Assembly: GCF_022436705.1 (NCBI RefSeq)
Contig: NZ_JAKUHT010000005.1
Location: 124,001-188,000, forward strand
DNA length: 64,000 nt
Direction: 5' to 3'
Source of the DNA: Nocardioides sp. CFH 31398
Lineage (GTDB): Bacteria > Actinomycetota > Actinomycetes > Propionibacteriales > Nocardioidaceae
The position numbers and the translations under genes are program-made. The notes under the pieces are model-generated. The model did not search any database. It was not told where the DNA came from and saw nothing but the letters and a program-made list of their open reading frames with translations. This document shows, piece by piece, positions 17,549 through 25,357 of the stretch; the stretch's first letter is position 1, and the number at the start of each line of letters is the position of its first letter.

Positions 17549-18903
17549 AGCGCCTTCGTCACCTCGCCGGAGGTGCTCGACCGCCCGGTGCGGGCCAGGT
17601 GGAAGTAGACGATGACGAGCAGCGTGCCGAACGCGATGCCGGAGAGCTGGAAGTCGTCGGTGATCACCAGCGTCACGTTGCCGACGCCGACGATGATGCC
17701 CGCGGCGAGCCCGACCAGGTTGACGGGGTTGCCGAAGTCGACCTTGTTCTCGACCCAGATCTTGGCGCCCACCAGACCGATCATCCCGTACAGCACCACG
17801 GTGATCCCGCCGAGCACGCCGCCCGGGGTGGCGTTGACGATGGCGCCGAACTTGGGGCACAGGCCGAGGAGGATCGCGACGGCCGCGGCGACGTAGTAGG
17901 CCGCCGTCGAGTAGACCTTCGTGGCGCTCATGACGCCGATGTTCTCGGCGTACGTCGTGGTCGGGGAGCCACCGAACGCGCTGGCGAAGGCGGTGGCGAG
18001 GCCGTCGGCACCGATGGCGCGGCCCATGTAGGGATCGAGGTCCTCGCCGGTCATGTCGGCGACGGCCTTCACGTGGCCCAGGTTCTCGGCGATGAGCGCG
18101 ACGACGCCGGGCAGCACGAGCAGCACGAAGGTGAGCGAGACGCTGGGGCCGTGGACGACGGGGACGCCGTCGGCCAGCGTGCCGCTGGGTAGGCCGATCC
18201 AGTCGGCGGCCGCGACGCCGGACAGGTCGACCCGGTCGTGCTCGACCGGGTCGGGCCCCGTCGGCAGCACCGAGGTGATGGGACCGAAGATGCCGTCGAA
18301 GGCCCACGACAGCAGGTAGCCGAAGATCAGCGACAGGAAGACGGCGATGCGGGACCAGAAGCCCGGCAGCAGCACGGCGCCGGCGACGAGGAAGGTCGCG
18401 GTCAGCAGCGCCACCCACTGGTCCTGGGGCCAGTAGGTCTGCGCGACGACGGGCGCGAGGTTGAAGCCGATCAGCATGACCACGGCACCGGTGACGGCGG
18501 GCGGAAGGACCCGGTGGATCAGCCCCACGCCCGCGAAGTGCACGAGGACGCCGACCAGCGCTAGCACGATGCCGGCGACCATGATCGCCCCGGTCACGTC
18601 GGCCGAGTCGCCGCCCTGGAGACGGATCGCGGCGACGCCGCCGACGAACGCGGCCGAGGTGCCGAGGTAGCTCGGCACGCGGTTCGAGCAGATCAGCAGG
18701 AACAGCACCGTGCAGATGCCGCTGAACATGATCGCCAGGTTGGCGTCGAGGCCCATGACCAGCGGGAAGACGAACGTCGCCCCGAACATCGCGACGACGT
18801 GCTGGGCGCCCAGGCCGATCGTCTTGCCCCAGGGCAGTCGCTGTCGGGGCCCGACCGCCTCGCCGGGGGCCGGGTCGACCACGTCCCACTTGAACATCGA
18901 CAT
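17545..18903 (-). CDS. uraA: NCS2 family uracil-type permease
   Basis: A nucleobase:cation symporter-2 with about 14 membrane segments. The N-terminal GAQHVVAMFGATFVFP, the ALIAENLGHVKAV segment and GGSPTTTYAENIGVMS are closer to uracil permeases (UraA/PyrP) than to xanthine/urate carriers. In UraA the two Glu residues of these last segments bind uracil. I chose the ATG at 18901-18903 because aagggg lies 10 bases upstream; a GTG at 18912 is in frame but too close to that site. As first gene of the operon it suggests that the imported substrate feeds the molybdenum hydroxylase. Confidence 0.88.
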   Translation of the reverse strand: MSMFKWDVVDPAPGEAVGPRQRLPWGKTIGLGAQHVVAMFGATFVFPLVMGLDANLAIMFSGICTVLFLLICSNRVPSYLGTSAAFVGGVAAIRLQGGDSADVTGAIMVAGIVLALVGVLVHFAGVGLIHRVLPPAVTGAVVMLIGFNLAPVVAQTYWPQDQWVALLTATFLVAGAVLLPGFWSRIAVFLSLIFGYLLSWAFDGIFGPITSVLPTGPDPVEHDRVDLSGVAAADWIGLPSGTLADGVPVVHGPSVSLTFVLLVLPGVVALIAENLGHVKAVADMTGEDLDPYMGRAIGADGLATAFASAFGGSPTTTYAENIGVMSATKVYSTAAYYVAAAVAILLGLCPKFGAIVNATPGGVLGGITVVLYGMIGLVGAKIWVENKVDFGNPVNLVGLAAGIIVGVGNVTLVITDDFQLSGIAFGTLLVIVYFHLARTGRSSTSGEVTKAL

Positions 18904-19045
18904 CAGGCGCACGCCCCTTCACTGGTCCACGGAGCCCGAGAGTCCCGCCAACGTAGTGAGCCGGATCTGGACCGCTCGACGGCAGGGTCTGCCAGAGGAA
19001 CGAGGGTGCGGTTGGCAACGTGCGCCGGTCAAGGCGCGAAGTCGG

Positions 19046-19076
19046 GCCGGCGGCTCCGCGTCGTCGAGACCGCCGT
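19046..19076 (+). repeat. 31-bp dispersed direct repeat, copy B
   Basis: Same orientation as 797-827 with one mismatch. It lies 11 bases past the end of the PucR-type gene, in the 184-bp gap upstream of uraA. The rest of this gap shows TCTGCCAGAGG (18989-18999) but no gene. Confidence 0.7.
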
Positions 19077-19087
19077 GGGCAGCGGGA

Positions 19088-20344
19088 CTACGCCACCACG
19101 TCCAGCACGCGCAGGGCCACCGCGACGTCGAGTCGGAGGTGGGGGTCGCCGGCGACGGGGCCGAGCAGGCGCTCGAGCTTCGAGACCCGGTAGCGCATCG
19201 TGTTGTAGTGGAAGAACTGCTTCCGCGCGGCCTCGGCGACGTTGAAGTTGGTGTCGATGAGGACCTGGAGGGTCTCCCGGAGGTCGGCCGCCTCCTCCGT
19301 GCGCTCGGCGAGCGGGCCGAGGACGTCGGCGACGAACGACTCCAGCTCCCGCTGCTCAGGCACGAGCGCGATCAGCCGGTGCAGGCCCAGCCGGTCGAAG
19401 AACGCGAGCGCGCCGATGCCCTGCACCCGTCGTCCGACCTCGACGGCACGGCGGGCCTGCAGGTAGGCCTCCGGCAGGTCGTCGACGGTCCCGGCGACCC
19501 TGCTGACGCCGACCGAGAACGGACGGCGGCCGCCACCGCGGTCGCCGCGCACGGCGGTCACGGCCCGGTGGACCAACGACTCCCCGGGCAGGCCCTCCTC
19601 GTCCGCGGACGCCGGCAGCAGCGTGACCACCTCCGAGGAGAAGTCCACGCTGGGGATGCCGTCGCCGAGCTCGGCGCCGACCTGGCGCCAGGCGGCGGCG
19701 AACCGCTCCTGCCACTGCCGCCGCCGCGCGCTCGAGACGGGCGCGTCGTCGTCCGGCCGGTCGAGCTGGGCCGAGACCACCACCACCGGGCGGCGCAGGT
19801 CCCAGCCGAAGCCCTCCGCGTGCTCCGCGACGTAGGCCGGGTCGGGGGCGCGGCGCATCAGCAGGTCACGCAGGAAGTCGCCCTGGTACTTGTTCTCGAC
19901 CGCCGTCACCGCGGCCTCGCGGGTGATGAGGAGGGCGGCCACGGCGGCGGCGCGCTCCAGCGACTGGACGTCGTCGTGCCCGAACGGCCGCGTCGTCCGC
20001 ACGCACACCAGCCGCGCGAGGTCGGCTCCCCCGGCACCGACGAGCATCAGCCGCGCCTCGCCGTCCCCGACCGGGATGCCCCGCGGGCCGATCCGCTCGA
20101 CCCGGACGCGGCCGGTCGGGTCGAGCAGCTGGTGCTCGGCCAGGACGCCCCGGACGCGGTCGCTCACCGCCGCGGCCCGCTCCCGGCCGTCGGAGGACGT
20201 CACGAGCAGCGCGATGTCGAGCACCCGGCCGACCTCGGCCGCGATGCCGGCCAGGTCGCCGCCCTCGAGCACGATCTGCGTCAGCGCGGTGTGCAGCGCG
20301 TCGATCCGTGCCAGGGCCTCGGGTCCTGCCGTGGTCTCGCTCAC
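19088..20344 (-). CDS. PucR-family transcriptional regulator
   Basis: A 418-residue regulator of the PucR/CdaR type. The N-terminal half is a GAF-like sensor region with AALLITREAAVTAVENKYQGDFLRDLL at its end. A GGDEF-related middle domain follows, then a C-terminal PucR-type HTH (about 365-400, VLIDTNFNVAEAARKQ and TMRYRVSKLERLLG). The GTG at 20342-20344 is chosen over an adjacent TTG because gaggag lies six bases upstream. PucR regulates purine (ureide) catabolism in Bacillus. Here it is divergent from allH and follows uraA on the same strand, so it probably controls the whole island. Confidence 0.88.
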   Translation of the reverse strand: MSETTAGPEALARIDALHTALTQIVLEGGDLAGIAAEVGRVLDIALLVTSSDGRERAAAVSDRVRGVLAEHQLLDPTGRVRVERIGPRGIPVGDGEARLMLVGAGGADLARLVCVRTTRPFGHDDVQSLERAAAVAALLITREAAVTAVENKYQGDFLRDLLMRRAPDPAYVAEHAEGFGWDLRRPVVVVSAQLDRPDDDAPVSSARRRQWQERFAAAWRQVGAELGDGIPSVDFSSEVVTLLPASADEEGLPGESLVHRAVTAVRGDRGGGRRPFSVGVSRVAGTVDDLPEAYLQARRAVEVGRRVQGIGALAFFDRLGLHRLIALVPEQRELESFVADVLGPLAERTEEAADLRETLQVLIDTNFNVAEAARKQFFHYNTMRYRVSKLERLLGPVAGDPHLRLDVAVALRVLDVVA

Positions 20345-20393
20345 CAACCGCTCCTCGTCGTCAGCAGGATCTGCCTACTCCCCGGCGGCCCTT

Positions 20394-20404
20394 CGGCACA
20401 ACCT
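20394..20404. promoter_or_regulatory. Candidate operator in the pucR-allH intergenic region
   Basis: cggcacaacct lies between the divergent pucR-like and allH starts, about 40 bases from the allH ATG. It shares ggcacaacct with the arcC upstream site (4476-4487, opposite strand). The position suits dual control of pucR and allHFG, but the motif is short. Confidence 0.3.
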
Positions 20405-20445
20405 CACGTCGAGAGAGGCTAGCGGGGCGCGTTAGCGTCCCGGTG

Positions 20446-21123
20446 ATGCTCCCCGTCGCCGCCCCGCCCCGCGTCCGGGACCTGCTGCGCGCCGCCCCGG
20501 ACGGCCCGGTCCCCGTCCTGCACCGCGGCCCTGTCGCGACGTACGTCGAGGTGTCCGGCCGCTGCGTCGGCCTGCTGGCCCGCGACGCCGTCGCCGTGCC
20601 GTGCGGCCTGCGTTCCGACCTGCCGCGACTCGACCACCTGAGCCCCCTCGCGGCGATGCGCGGCGGGGTCCTCCACGTGGGCGGGACCCCGCTGCGGATC
20701 GGCCGGCTCGTCGACGTCCGGGTGCCGGTCGTGCCCTCGCGGGCCACCGCCCCCGCGCCGCTGCCGACGTCGCTGCGGGTCGGGCGGGGTGGTGGTCTCA
20801 CGCCGTACGACGACGACGTCCTGGCGGGCTGGCTCGTCACGCACCGCGCGGCCGGCGTGGCCACCGACGACGTGGACCACCTCGTGCGCGCCCTGTTCCG
20901 GCGCACCACCCTGCTCTCCGCCACGCTGCTCGACTGCGCCATGCACGGCGAGGCCCTCCCCGAGCTGGCCGACTGGCTCGCCGCCGCCGGGACCCCCGCC
21001 GAGGACGACGCCACGCGGGCGCTGCTCGCGGTCGGCCACTCCTCCGGCCGCGGGATGCTGCACGGCGCGACCACCGCGCTGAGCCACCTGAGCCCCGCCC
21101 GACGGATCGGAACCGCCGCATGA
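20446..21123 (+). CDS. allH: DUF2877 protein (AllH-like carbamoyltransferase component)
   Basis: A 225-residue DUF2877 protein (YlbF/AllH). LRVGRGGGLTPYDDDVLAGWL and a C-terminal GHSSGRGMLHGA are the family signatures. In E. coli, AllF, AllG and AllH together form oxamic transcarbamylase, which converts oxalurate and phosphate to oxamate and carbamoyl phosphate. Here the order is H-F-G with 4-base overlaps, so an intact complex is likely. A GTG at 20443 is directly before the ATG; either could be used, as no clear RBS separates them. Confidence 0.85.
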   Translation: MLPVAAPPRVRDLLRAAPDGPVPVLHRGPVATYVEVSGRCVGLLARDAVAVPCGLRSDLPRLDHLSPLAAMRGGVLHVGGTPLRIGRLVDVRVPVVPSRATAPAPLPTSLRVGRGGGLTPYDDDVLAGWLVTHRAAGVATDDVDHLVRALFRRTTLLSATLLDCAMHGEALPELADWLAAAGTPAEDDATRALLAVGHSSGRGMLHGATTALSHLSPARRIGTAA

Positions 21124-22571
21124 GCACCACCCACGTCGAGCTGCGCCCCGGCGCCTACGCCGACTCCGTCGCGCTCCTCCAGGTCAGCCGCGCGGTGCAG
21201 GCGCTGCCGGGGGTCGCCTCGGCCCAGGTCGCGATGGCGACCGGCCTCAACGTCGAGGTCCTCTCCGGCATGGGCTTCGAGGTCCCCGCGCACGCCGGGC
21301 CGAACGACATGGTCGTCGCGCTGCGGCTCGACGGGGACGGCGACCTGGACGCCGCGCTCGCCGGCGTCGCCGCGGCCCTGGCCGACGCGGGCCGGCGCGG
21401 CAGCACCTCCGCCGAGCTCGCGCCGCACCGGACGACGGCCGCCGCGCTGCGGGAGGTCCCGCCCGGCGAGGACGCCGTCGTGCTCGTGTCGGTCCCCGGC
21501 CCCAGCGCCGTCGTCGAGGCGGTCGACGCGATCGAGGCCGGCTGCGACGTCATGGTCTTCAGCGACAACGTGCCGCTCGCCGACGAGGTCGCGCTGAAGC
21601 GCGCCGCCGCCGAGCGCGGCGTCCTCGTGATGGGCCCGGACTGCGGCACCGCCGTCGTCGGCGGCGTGGGTCTGGGCTTCGCCAACGTCGTCGCGCCGGG
21701 GCCGGTCGGCGTCGTCGCGGCGTCCGGCACCGGCGCCCAGCAGGTGCTCGCCCTGCTCGACCACGCCGGCGTCGGCGTCACCCACGCCTACGGCGTCGGC
21801 GGGCGCGACCTGTCGGCCGAGGTCGGCGCCCTCGCCACCCGGGAGGCCCTGCGCCGGTTGGACGCCGAGCCCGGCGTCGAGCGCGTGCTCCTGGTCTCGA
21901 AGCCGCCCGCCGAGGCGGTCGCGGCCGACGTGGGCGCCCTCGCGGACTCCCTGGCGACCCCCGTCGCGACCGCCTTCCTCGGCGCGGGACACCCCGACCT
22001 CACCGCGGCCACCGAGACGCTCCTCGGCGACCTCGGCGTCGCCGTCCCCGACTGGCCGGTCGCCGGCACCGCGCGACCGCCTCACCCGGGGCGTGGTCGA
22101 GCGGTCCGCGGACTGTTCGTCGGCGGCACCCTGTGCACCGAGGCCCGCCTCGTCGTCGAGGGCCTCCTCGGCGCCGACGGGGGCCACCTCTTCACCGACT
22201 TCGGCGACGACGAGTACACCTCCGGGCGCGCCCACCCGATGATCGACCCCACGCTGCGCACCGAGGAGGTCGTGCGCGCGGCGGCCGACCCGGCGATCGG
22301 CGTCCTGCTGCTGGACGTCGTCCTCGGTCACGGCGCCGAGCCCGATCCCGCGGCGTCGCTCGCCCCGGTGCTGGCCGGGCTCGAGGTCCCCGTCGTGGTC
22401 ACGGTCGTCGGCACCGCCGGCGACCCCCAGGACCACGCCCACCAGGTCCGCGCGCTCACGGAGACCGGCGCCGAGGTGCACCTGTCCAACGCGGGCGCCG
22501 CCCGTCGTGCCGCCGAGCTCGCCGGCGCCGCCGACCACCCCACCCGCCTCACCCAGGAGTCCGCTCGATGA
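21120..22571 (+). CDS. allF: FdrA/AllF-like protein (carbamoyltransferase component)
   Basis: A 483-residue FdrA-family protein with two domains related to the CoA-binding and ligase parts of succinyl-CoA synthetase. The N-terminus has ATGLNVEVLSGMGFE; FSDNVPLADEVALKRAA and MGPDCGTAVVGGVGLGFANVV form the first core. SGTGAQQVLALLDHAGVGVTHAYGVGGRDLS is the phosphohistidine-domain-like region. The C-terminal domain ends with LSNAGAARRAAELAG. It overlaps allH and allG by ATGA on both sides. By analogy with E. coli AllF it would act in transfer of a carbamoyl group to phosphate. Confidence 0.9.
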   Translation: MSTTHVELRPGAYADSVALLQVSRAVQALPGVASAQVAMATGLNVEVLSGMGFEVPAHAGPNDMVVALRLDGDGDLDAALAGVAAALADAGRRGSTSAELAPHRTTAAALREVPPGEDAVVLVSVPGPSAVVEAVDAIEAGCDVMVFSDNVPLADEVALKRAAAERGVLVMGPDCGTAVVGGVGLGFANVVAPGPVGVVAASGTGAQQVLALLDHAGVGVTHAYGVGGRDLSAEVGALATREALRRLDAEPGVERVLLVSKPPAEAVAADVGALADSLATPVATAFLGAGHPDLTAATETLLGDLGVAVPDWPVAGTARPPHPGRGRAVRGLFVGGTLCTEARLVVEGLLGADGGHLFTDFGDDEYTSGRAHPMIDPTLRTEEVVRAAADPAIGVLLLDVVLGHGAEPDPAASLAPVLAGLEVPVVVTVVGTAGDPQDHAHQVRALTETGAEVHLSNAGAARRAAELAGAADHPTRLTQESAR

Positions 22572-23956
22572 GGGTCGTCACCACCGGCACCGAGCTGCTC
22601 GCGGACGCCCTCGGCGCGCAGGCCGTCGCCACCGAGCGGGTCGACTGGCGGCCCCCCGTCACGGCGACCTCCGACGTCACCGCCGATCTGGCCCGGGTGG
22701 CCCTGGACCCCCGGCGGGCCGAGGCGAACCGTCGCGCGGTCGAGGCCGTGCTCGGCGTCACCGCCCACCTGGTCGACGTCGGTCCCGCCTCGGAGGTCCT
22801 CGGCCTCGAGCGGGGGCAGTTCCTGCACGCGGGCCCGCCGATCGGCTGGGACCGCGCGTCCGGGCCGCTCCGCGGCGCCCTGATGGGCGGCGCCGCGCTC
22901 GAGGGCCTCGTCGACGACGCGGAGGAGGCCCCCGCCCTGTTCGAGGCCGGCGCGTTCGACCTCGAGCCGTGCCACCACCGGGGTGCGGTCGGCCCGATGG
23001 CCGGCGTGGTCACCCCGAGCATGTGGATGTGGGTGCTGGAGGACCTCGAGACCGGGCGTCGTACCCACTGCACGCTCAACGAGGGCCTCGGCAAAGTCCT
23101 GCGGTACGGCGCCTACTCGCCGGAGGTCCTCACCCGTCTGCGGTGGATGGGCGACGTCCTCGGGCCGCTCCTGCGCTCCGCCGTCCGGCGGGTGCGCGAC
23201 GAGTCGGGACCCGTCGACGTGACCGGGATCCTCACCCAGATGCTGCAGATGGGCGACGAGGCCCACAACCGCAACCGCGCCGGCACGCTGATGACGCTGC
23301 GCGACCTCGGACCCGCCCTCGTGCACTCCGGGGAGCCCACCGACGTCGCCGACGTCCTGCGCTTCGTCGGCGGCAACGACCACTTCTTCCTCAACCTCGC
23401 GATGCCCACCTGCAAGCTCGCGCTCGACGCGGCCCGCGGGATCGACGGCTCCACCATGGTGGTCGCGATGGCCCGCAACGGCACCGACTTCGGGATCCAG
23501 GTCGCCGGCACCGGGGACGAGTGGTTCACCGGCCCCGCGCAGGTCGCCGAGGGTCTGTTCCTGGGCGACTACGGCCCGGACGACGCCAACCCCGACATCG
23601 GCGACTCCGCCATCACCGAGACCGCCGGCATCGGCGGCTTCGCGATGGCCACCGCGCCCGCCATCGTGCGCCTGGTGGGCGGCACGGTGCCCGACGCGCT
23701 CGCGGCCACGCGGCGCATGCACGAGATCGCGCTGGCCGAGAACCCGCGCTGGACAGTGCCCGTCCTCGACTTCCAGGGGACCCCGACCGGCATCGACGTC
23801 GCCCGGGTCTGCCGGACGGGGATCCTGCCGCAGATCAACACCGGCATGGCCGGCGCGGTCGCCGGGGTGGGCCAGGTCGGCGCGGGGCTCGTCACGCCCC
23901 CGGCGGAGATCTTCCCCGCCGCGCTGGCGCGGCTGGCCGAGCTCGTCCCGCGGTGA
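22568..23956 (+). CDS. allG: DUF1116 protein (AllG-like carbamoyltransferase component)
   Basis: A 462-residue DUF1116 (YlbE/AllG) protein. Family blocks include AGPPIGWDRASGPLRGALMGG, EPCHHRGAVGPMAGVVTPSMW, QMGDEAHNRNRAGT, FLNLAMPTCKLALDAARG and MARNGTDFGIQVAG. The His/Asp/Asn-rich blocks suggest a catalytic or metal-linked site. The last block, FQGTPTGIDVARVCRTGILPQINTGMAG, is also typical. It is the third gene of allHFG. A plausible partner for the carbamoyl phosphate made is the carbamate kinase at 3.5-4.4 kb. The ispD gene starts 31 bp downstream and may be read through. Confidence 0.9.
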   Translation: MRVVTTGTELLADALGAQAVATERVDWRPPVTATSDVTADLARVALDPRRAEANRRAVEAVLGVTAHLVDVGPASEVLGLERGQFLHAGPPIGWDRASGPLRGALMGGAALEGLVDDAEEAPALFEAGAFDLEPCHHRGAVGPMAGVVTPSMWMWVLEDLETGRRTHCTLNEGLGKVLRYGAYSPEVLTRLRWMGDVLGPLLRSAVRRVRDESGPVDVTGILTQMLQMGDEAHNRNRAGTLMTLRDLGPALVHSGEPTDVADVLRFVGGNDHFFLNLAMPTCKLALDAARGIDGSTMVVAMARNGTDFGIQVAGTGDEWFTGPAQVAEGLFLGDYGPDDANPDIGDSAITETAGIGGFAMATAPAIVRLVGGTVPDALAATRRMHEIALAENPRWTVPVLDFQGTPTGIDVARVCRTGILPQINTGMAGAVAGVGQVGAGLVTPPAEIFPAALARLAELVPR

Positions 23957-23987
23957 GGCGTCCGGCCGCGCCTGCCACGATCGTCCC

Positions 23988-24683
23988 GTGACGGAGGAGA
24001 ACGCCGGCGCCGCGGTCGTCGTCCTGGGCGCCGGCTCGGGCAGCCGCAGCGGCGCGAGGGTCAACAAGGTGCTCCTTCCCCTGGCGGGCGTCCCCGTCCT
24101 CGCCCGCTCCGTCGTCGACGCCCTGGACACCCCGGGCGTCGTGCGGGTGGTGGTGGTCGTCCGTGACGGCGAGACCGCCACCGTGTCGGACGCGCTCGCA
24201 CCCCACCTCGCCGACGACCGGACGGTGGACCTCGTGGTCGGCGGCGCGGACCGGCACGCGTCGGAGGAGCGGGCCCTCGCCGTCCTGGCCGACGACGTGG
24301 CCGACGGCCGGGTGGACGTCGTCGCGATCCACGACGGCGCGCGCCCCCTGGCCGGTGCGGACCTGCTGTCCCGCGTCCTCGACGCCGCCCGCGCCCACGG
24401 CGGGGCCGTCCCGGTCGTCCCGGCTCCCGCGCTGGTCAGCCGCGACGGCGCGCCGGTCGCCACCGGTCTCGTCGCCATGCAGACGCCGCAGGCCTTCCGG
24501 GCCCGCGACCTCCTCGCCGCCTACGAGGCCGCGGCCGCGAGGGGCCACCGCGCCACCGACACCGCGGGGACGGTCGCCGCCCACGGCGCCGAGGACGTCG
24601 CGGTGGTCGCGGTCCCCGGCGACCCGGCGAACCTCAAGATCACCTGGCCGGGCGACCTCGACGTGGCCTCACGCCTGGTCTGA
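23988..24683 (+). CDS. ispD: IspD-like 2-C-methyl-D-erythritol 4-phosphate cytidylyltransferase
   Basis: A 231-residue nucleotidyltransferase of the IspD family. R20 and K27 of the glycine loop (GAGSGSRSG...NKVLLPLAG) match the catalytic residues of E. coli IspD. D116 in IHDGARPL and K217 in NLKITWPGDL are also present, as is MQTPQAF. The arm motif DT(M/I)K, which reaches into the partner subunit in E. coli IspD, is replaced by APALVS. It is 31 bp downstream of allG and overlaps the degenerate IspD-like gene end to end by 15 bp. It is the best candidate for the functional IspD in the window. Confidence 0.82.
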   Translation: MTEENAGAAVVVLGAGSGSRSGARVNKVLLPLAGVPVLARSVVDALDTPGVVRVVVVVRDGETATVSDALAPHLADDRTVDLVVGGADRHASEERALAVLADDVADGRVDVVAIHDGARPLAGADLLSRVLDAARAHGGAVPVVPAPALVSRDGAPVATGLVAMQTPQAFRARDLLAAYEAAAARGHRATDTAGTVAAHGAEDVAVVAVPGDPANLKITWPGDLDVASRLV

Positions 24684-25304
24684 GGCCGCCTCGGCGACCG
24701 CTTCCGAGACCGCCTCGAGCACCCGCAGGTCGTCCTCGCCGGTGACCCGGCGACCGACGGCCGGGGCCTCGAGCAGGACCGGTGTCCCCCGCTGCCGCAG
24801 GGAGGCGACGAGCTCGACGGGGTCGGTGGGCGGCCACCCGTCGTACGACGCGACGACGGAGGCGGGCAGCACGACCGGGGAGGCGACGGCGACGAGCCCG
24901 TCGCGGTCCACCAGCTCCCCCAGCCGGGGCGGGTCGCCCGGGGCGAGGGTGCGGACGGTGTCCGTGACCGGTCGGACGGCGACGACGGCGGCGTCCTGCT
25001 CCCGCGCCGCCTCCAGGCAGCCCACGAGGAAGGCCGGCGGCGTCAGGGGGCAGAGAGCGTCGTGGAGCACGACGTCCGCACCGGTGGCCCTGACCCTCGC
25101 CCACGGCGTCCCGGCGTCCACGGCGTCGACGCCCGCCGCCGCGAGGGCCTCGGCCGCGCAGGCGACGAGCGCGGTCCCGTGGACGACGGCGTACGGCAGG
25201 GTGCCGCGTCCCTCGTCCAGCACCACCCCGAGGGCCGGGTCCGACCCGGCGGGACCGGTGGCGTCGGGCTCGTCGTCCCAGCCGCCGATCGGCCCCGGGG
25301 ACAC
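24669..25304 (-). CDS. Degenerate IspD-like protein next to carD
   Basis: The frame aligns with IspD but with key losses. The loop near 27-40 (VVLDEGRGTLPYAV) has no PK. HDALCPLTP (81-89) replaces HDAARPLTP, losing the Arg. The segment between them is about 40 residues short. RRVTGEDDL stands where FKIT.EDL carries the catalytic Lys. The arm motif PVTDTVR (112-118) is kept. It sits directly downstream of carD, the usual position of ispD in actinobacteria. The GTG at 25302-25304 lies in the base of a strong hairpin; a GTG at 25226 is an alternative start. The intact frame suggests selection, either as a pseudoenzyme or as a recent decay product. Confidence 0.6.
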   Translation of the reverse strand: MSPGPIGGWDDEPDATGPAGSDPALGVVLDEGRGTLPYAVVHGTALVACAAEALAAAGVDAVDAGTPWARVRATGADVVLHDALCPLTPPAFLVGCLEAAREQDAAVVAVRPVTDTVRTLAPGDPPRLGELVDRDGLVAVASPVVLPASVVASYDGWPPTDPVELVASLRQRGTPVLLEAPAVGRRVTGEDDLRVLEAVSEAVAEAASDQA

Positions 25305-25344
25305 GACAGGGCCCCCGGGTTCGTCCCGGGGGCCCTGGTCGTGT
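25301..25344 (-). terminator. Strong hairpin after carD
   Basis: The core arms agggcccccggg (25308-25319) and cccgggggccct (25325-25336) form a perfect 12-bp stem with a 5-base loop. The flanking acacgac and gtcgtgt extend it by 7 bp with one bulged base. It begins about 14 bases after the carD stop on the minus strand. It should end most carD transcripts before the IspD-like frame. Confidence 0.8.
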
Positions 25345-25357
25345 GCGTGGGTGTCGC

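Noticed and set aside
23988..24683. Molybdenum cofactor cytidylyltransferase (MocA) for the hydroxylase
   Set aside because: The motifs HDGARPL, MQTPQAF and NLKITWPGDL are IspD-type; the CDQP-type motif of MocA is absent.
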